Source: Steinernema hermaphroditum
Taxonomy: Eukaryota > Nematoda > Chromadorea > Rhabditida > Steinernematidae
NCBI GenBank assembly: GCA_030435675.1
Contig: CM059621.1
Span: 17,670,001 to 17,734,000, forward strand
Reading direction: 5' to 3'
Length of the DNA stretch: 64,000 bases
The notes under the pieces are model-generated. The model saw only the letters and a list, made by a program, of their open reading frames with translations. It had not been told where the DNA came from and searched no databases. The translations under genes and the position numbers were made by a program. Of this stretch, positions 59,601 to 64,000 are shown one piece after another. Each line of letters begins with the position of its first letter. Positions within the stretch are counted from its first letter, which is position 1.

Positions 59601-61553
59601 AATTTTTAGAGCTGCACTTTGAATATCTCGACGAGAATGAGCTGGCGTTGACTCAGCGTAGAATCCAATCATTCTCCAAAGAAGCTCGAGTACGGTATTC
59701 ACATCTCCCAACAAAATGTTTTCCGGTTTTATGTCTGCAATGTATTGTGAAATTGGCAATGAATGACAGTCCCACCTCCGACATCAATTCCTCCCTGACG
59801 AGCCATATGAAGGACAGTTCTCAAATTTCCCAATTTACGGAGACGATCTCCACCGGGATTTCGAAGCATTCTTATAACTTCGTCTATCTCGTACGCGGCA
59901 ACCACTTCGGTGATTTTCCTGAAATGAGAATAATTCACTCAACCTAAGTTACCTGAGCGTAGGTGTAGGTATAGGCATGATTGATGTAACTTGCATTATG
60001 TTTATGCGGTGGAACTGTCAGTTATACCTATGCTTATACCTTTGCTCTCGTAACTTTATAGGGGTTTTATATTGTCAATGTGTGTCTAAGCCGACGACCT
60101 GTTTGGGATTAACATTCACCAATTCACTCCCTGTGGGCCAATTTTCAGCTCGATCTGAGGCGGAGACTGACGGAGACTTCCATGCACAGTCAAACCCGTA
60201 GAGTGTGGGCAAAACAAATCTAACGAACCCAAGAGTGAATCCATCGGCCAACGAGGACGGAAAATTCTCGCGGACTGTGTAATCGTACTCCTCGAAGAAT
60301 CCTTGCTTAAAATCGGGGGCGAAACCGATTTTCTTAAGCACCTTCGGAATATTCGTGCTCCCAGCGAGGATTTCTCTGCTCAGCATACTGTACACATCAT
60401 TGAAGCACTAAAATACATTGTTCAATGGGTCTTTTATAAGTCTTTACCTTATACACGGAGTTTTTCAAAAAGAGACATTTCACTTGAGGAACTAACGTAG
60501 AAGAACGCATCAGTTCAACGGCGATCAAGAAGTGGCACATTTTTCCGATAAAATGTCGATGAAGCATCACCATCCCTTCCGGTGTTATGATGTTCCTACA
60601 TTGGCGATGCAGAGAAAACGCGTTAATGAGCTTACTTCGATTTGCCGATGGCGTACTTCTTGCAGGACAAAATACTCTCGTCTGACATGATGTTTGTCTG
60701 AATAAACCTCGTTATCGAGGAGATGGCACGTCTCTTTGTCGTCAGGACCAATTTTTTCCCAGTGATGACTTGTAGCCCAAGGTGCAGCCATATTGGGTGG
60801 AAGCTTAGAAATAGTTGAAGAATTTCTGTCTGGAGTCCGATGTCCGAAAAAACTTTTTTGTCCGTACGAACAGCAATGTGACCCGTTTGAACAAGGCGAT
60901 CGATTTCGGAAGGGAAAGACGAGTTGAGAAACAATGCAGTCGCCCTAAATATTATATTATATAATAGCCAAATTGATGGCAATCATATGTGTTCTCTAGA
61001 AACGTTTAGAAAAGAAACACATTTCTAAAACGTACGTTCTCTGAAGAGACACCATCTTCCTTTCTTTGGCGGCCATCTGAGCTGTCACGTCCTCGTTACT
61101 ACGCGTTTGGGCGTATGCTTCGTTTTTGCCGGAACTGGCCAGGAGATCCCTAAGATATTTCGTCGCTTCAGTCTTTGTTTTCACCATCAGCGATTCCACT
61201 TCAGCTGTGTCATAATAATCCACTCCCACAAGGTGGTTTATCCATTTCGACAGAGCAGTAAGTTGCTTCGACTTCTGCTCTTCGATGTCGTAAACGCTGA
61301 GAGAAGGCTTAGAGTGCGTAGGCAATCCTGTAGAGTTTAGGAAGAGCTGCGCCGTCTCCGAAGCATCGAACTTAGCCTTCGTTTTGACGATCTGTTGGCG
61401 CTTTATCTTAAACGCTTCTCGTCGGGCATTCATTCTTGCCTCTAGTTGCTTCCTGCGCACGGCTTGTTGCTGTGCGACTTCATTTTGATAGTCGGCTAGA
61501 ATAGAGAACACCATTGCAAGTGTAAAAGAGTGCAAAAGCACAACCTTGATCAT
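56663..61553 (-). CDS. aspm-1: ASPM/abnormal spindle homologue (CH domain plus IQ repeats), 5' end unresolved
   Basis: Spindle-pole protein that binds microtubule ends and, through IQ motifs, calmodulin. Read on the minus strand: an N-terminal coiled region (AVRRKQLEARMNARREAFKI), LSKWINHLVG, then the ASPM calponin-homology-type part (LFLSFHPIWLHLGLQVITGK; FEEYDYTVRENF; LGNLRTVLHMARQGGID; IKPENILLGDVNTVLELLWR), then IQ units about 57690-59610, then the HEAT-like C-terminal part (AEYIAENNGVPVIIDSMNN; VVRSEVRKRAEAIVSCVF) ending SLDAYN and a stop at 56663-56665. Last exons by phase: 57143 and rightwards, 57086-57051, 56991-56830, 56782-56663. The rightmost exon may begin at an acceptor at 61495, so a further 5' exon may exist; an in-frame ATG at 61514 or 61553 is the alternative. 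Coordinates of inner exons are approximate. Order and motifs agree with ASPM throughout. Confidence 0.9.
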
Positions 61554-62214
61554 GAATTATGTTTTGTTTTGATGGAGTCAAAATTCCGCAGCTGGCCGAC
61601 CTGCGGCGCTTGTCCACTAAAATGATATGCTAAACGTTCATTTCTGTATGATATTTCCAACCTCTGTTCGTTGATGGTGATGTACAGATATTTTCGTCAT
61701 CCATTTTCAGATTTCCTGTAGTTAGATTGAATGAGGAGGAAAGGAGAACCCGCCAAAAAATGGAAAAAGGATATCACATGAATACCAGCACGTAATAGAA
61801 AAGCCGCTCGCTTATTACAAAATTGAACATTAGGAACTGTGTTCTTGCACCAAGTTGTTTTGTGGAAAATAAAAGACGGAGAGTCGTTGTTTTTCAAATA
61901 TAATCAACACCCGCGGAAGGCACACAGCATACGGTTTCATGGTTATCGTTGTGGGACTCAATGAGATGCTGTGTGAAAGTGACCCGTGTATAGAAGTTAG
62001 ATCTTGCGGCCGCATGTTCGCATGTAGCTTTAGGTGATATCATTCAAGATTCAAAACTATAATGGACCGGTGTGTAAACCAAGTAAACGTTGGGTTGATG
62101 GATTGAGGCAAACAAATGGTGCCTATGTGTGATAAGTGTTGAGATCAGTGATGGGAACTCGAGCCGATTTCGCAATCCGAGCCGAGCCGCGAGCCGGCTC
62201 CGGCTCGGGTCTGC
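61554..62214. other. upstream of the ASPM gene
   Basis: No exon convincingly identified. From 62146 there is CAGTGATGGGAACTCGAGCC and further GAGCC/GGCTC repeats, like ends of hAT-type elements, but no partner end was found. Confidence 0.4.
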
Positions 62215-62980
62215 ACGAGCGGTGCGGCCTTCATCATATACATTGCGGCCTGCAACACGCAACGTGTTTTTTCTATCTGAGTCGCCGCGAATTTGATGGG
62301 GGCGTGCCCATATGTTTGTACTTATTGCCATTGGATGTTGCCTTCTGTCGCCTCCAGGCGACCCTCTTCTTCCTTTCCCCCTATTTCAGAGGCCATTGTC
62401 GCCGACAGGACCAAATCTGTCGGCGACAAGCGGCCCGTCGCGCGACGAAGAAATCACAACATCAACGAGCCACCGCCTCAGCCGCCATCTTCGTCGCCAC
62501 CAGACACCTTCGCTCCCTCGCCAGTCGAACAGTTCGAAGGACGGTCAGCGGTCGCGCACGCCGTCTCCACCGCTTCCGTCCTCGTCTCCTCGCGTCGTTC
62601 GCCGCTCGCCGCTTAGTGATCCGTGCCCCCTTATGCCCCGTGCCTTTGTCTTATATTTCGTGTATATAAATGTTTAATTACCCAAGTTTGAGATTTCTCT
62701 ACAACGCTCTCTCTCGCGTTTTCCTTCATCGTCGTCGATCCTCAGTTCGTCGTCGATCACCCTCAGCAAAAGACCCGCGTGGCAGGACCCCAGGACGAGA
62801 AGGCCCATTCCTCCGTCCACTCTCCAATCCAACACACCACTGAACAGCCAGTTCACCTTCAGAAGAAAGTGCATGGGGCGGTGCGACTTCTTCAATGGTC
62901 TTAGATCTAATCTTGCTAGAAAGGCTTTTCATACTTCTGCGGGCAGCCGCGAGCTAGCTACTCAGCGGCCATTTGGTTTC
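62215..62980. repeat. repeat copy 1, interrupted by a 515-bp insert
   Basis: 62232-62345 and 62861-62980 together match 63238-63480, which runs through without the insert. The insert is 62346-62860, bordered by CCTTC on both sides (62341-62345 and 62856-62860). It has GC-rich sequence, then the SL1 match at 62671. Confidence 0.85.
62671..62692 (+). other. SL1 spliced-leader sequence embedded in genomic DNA
   Basis: 21 of 22 bases match nematode SL1 (only the first G is T): GTTTAATTACCCAAGTTTGA plus G. It is followed by ATTTCTCTACAACGC, not by a GT donor and the Sm-containing body of an SL RNA gene. It is therefore best read as a reverse-transcribed copy of a trans-spliced mRNA 5' end. Confidence 0.85.
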
Positions 62981-63057
62981 TTATGCTGCGTGTGAGATGG
63001 TCGCAGCTCCGTGCTGCTCTTGTAGCGCTCATGTTTTATATGATCTGTGTCAAATTG

Positions 63058-63165
63058 AATCGAAGCTCTTAAGCGGTCTTTCTATTGGGTTGGAGCATTG
63101 AAAATGGGCCACTTGGTACACATCCTTTATTTTTAAAAATCGAAGCTCTTAAGCGGTCTTTCTAC
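63058..63165. repeat. direct repeat of ~27 bp around a mariner-end-like fragment
   Basis: AATCGAAGCTCTTAAGCGGT followed by CTTTCTA occurs at 63058 and again at 63138. Between them is TTGGGTTGGAGCATTGAAAA then TGGGCCACTTGGTA, the same fragment as at 19481. Confidence 0.85.
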
Positions 63166-63229
63166 CTTCTAAAAAATTAGCCGTGCTGTGTCTACTCGAC
63201 TTTGCGGCAGTACGTTGCGGCCGGCAACA

Positions 63230-63480
63230 TAAACGGTGCGGCCTTCATCTTATACATTGCGGCCTGCAACATGCAACATGTTTTTTCTATCTGAGTCGCC
63301 GCAACTTTGATGGGGGCGTGCCCATATGTTTGTACTTATTGCAGTTGGATGTTGCCTTCAGAAGAAAGTGCATGGGGCGGTGCGACTTCTTCAATGGTCT
63401 TAGATCTAATCTTGCTAGGAAGGCTTTTCGTACTTCCGCGGGCAGCTGCGCGCTAGCTGCTCAGCGGCCATTTGGTTGAA
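63230..63480. repeat. repeat copy 2, uninterrupted
   Basis: Matches the two flanks of the insert in copy 1, with the junction GTTGCCTTCAGAAG. One frame reads through the shared part in both copies (RRKCMGRCDFFNGLRSNLAR), so it may have coded for something, perhaps part of a transposon. Surrounding sequence is rich in GTTGCGGCC(T/G)GCAAC near-palindromes (63215, 63268, 63497, 63610). Confidence 0.85.
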
Positions 63481-64000
63481 GCCTGCAACACATACGTTGC
63501 GGCCTGCAACATATACTGTATACTTGTAATGCTTATGTCCTGTTTCTGTGCTAGCTGCTCAGCGGCTATTTGGTCTCTTGCAAAGTACACGTCCGCGCAA
63601 TGTACGTTGTAGGCCGCAACATACTCTAAGTTCCGGGCACAAAAGAGACGACAGTTTGCAGTGAGGTCTATCTGGCTTTTAAAGAAAATTTTCCATGTTG
63701 TTTTCTTGGCTTGCTCGTATCTTTTGTTCTCGATGATTCGGCGCGAAACGTACATTGGCTTACTCGTGGTGTCTGGTCATTATTCCAAAAACACGTGTTG
63801 CATAGTTTCAGTAATGGGAATCTCGGCTTGGATGTTCTTTGTCTGTACGACGGCCTTGCAGGCAACCGCCTTCATCGAAGAGGACCTGGCTCATGCTCGA
63901 GTCGCCGCAGTAGAATTAGGTGAAATCGAGTAAGTCTAGGAGTGCCTCGGAACGCATACAAAAACTGTATCCTAGGTGTTCTTCGATTGAGATGGAATGT
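63481..64000. other. repeat-rich right edge
   Basis: Begins with more GCGGCCTGCAACAT units and has GCTAGCTGCTCAGCGGC(C/T)A again near 63550. No gene is supported to the edge. Confidence 0.45.

Noticed and set aside
62136..62677. Overlapping Arg/Ser/Pro-rich open frames
   Set aside because: Three frames are open at once because of GC-rich low-complexity sequence inside an insert; no frame is clearly favoured.

Overview
The window is nuclear DNA from a nematode. The evidence is the very short introns (about 41-60 bp) with TTTCAG or TTTNAG acceptors, nematode-type protein families (an Mig18-like Fn1 protein, a nematode-style globin, a serpentine receptor, a UGT and a class 3 lipase), acceptor-like sites directly before several start codons (suggesting trans-splicing), and a 21/22 match to the nematode SL1 spliced leader. 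The species cannot be fixed from sequence alone. Gene models below were built by hand from reading frames, splice signals and phase checks.

Layout. 1-8 kb is gene-dense: an XPG-1 nuclease (minus, runs off the left edge), tRNA-Arg(ACG), a UDP-glucuronosyltransferase (plus) and a beta-tubulin (minus). 8-17.4 kb holds no protein gene that I can support: it has a Helentron-like non-autonomous element, a decayed mariner with a younger retroposon nested in it, two ~595-bp inverted blocks and a tRNA-Met pseudogene. 17.4-31.7 kb holds four secreted or membrane-protein genes (an FN3 membrane protein, a class 3 lipase, a Mig18-Fn1-like secreted protein, a small EGF-like membrane protein), interrupted by a 1.1-kb near-perfect foldback element. 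31.7-50.5 kb is gene-poor and rich in short transposons, with tRNA-Arg(TCG). 50.5-61.5 kb is gene-dense again: a globin with a long tail, a serpentine receptor and an ASPM-1 homologue (minus). 61.5-64 kb is repeat-rich and carries the SL1 fossil.

The genes do not form an obvious operon or pathway. XPG-1 (DNA repair), tubulin and ASPM (spindle) are housekeeping genes. UGT is detoxification. The FN3, Mig18-Fn1, EGF-like and lipase proteins are secretory-pathway products.

Most notable: a retroposon family with target-site duplications and short tandem 3' tails, seen in several copies; a foldback element with 482-bp arms; a perfect 54-bp hairpin; the SL1 fossil in a duplicated repeat; and the strictly modular one-IQ-per-exon structure of the ASPM gene with a recent tandem exon duplication.
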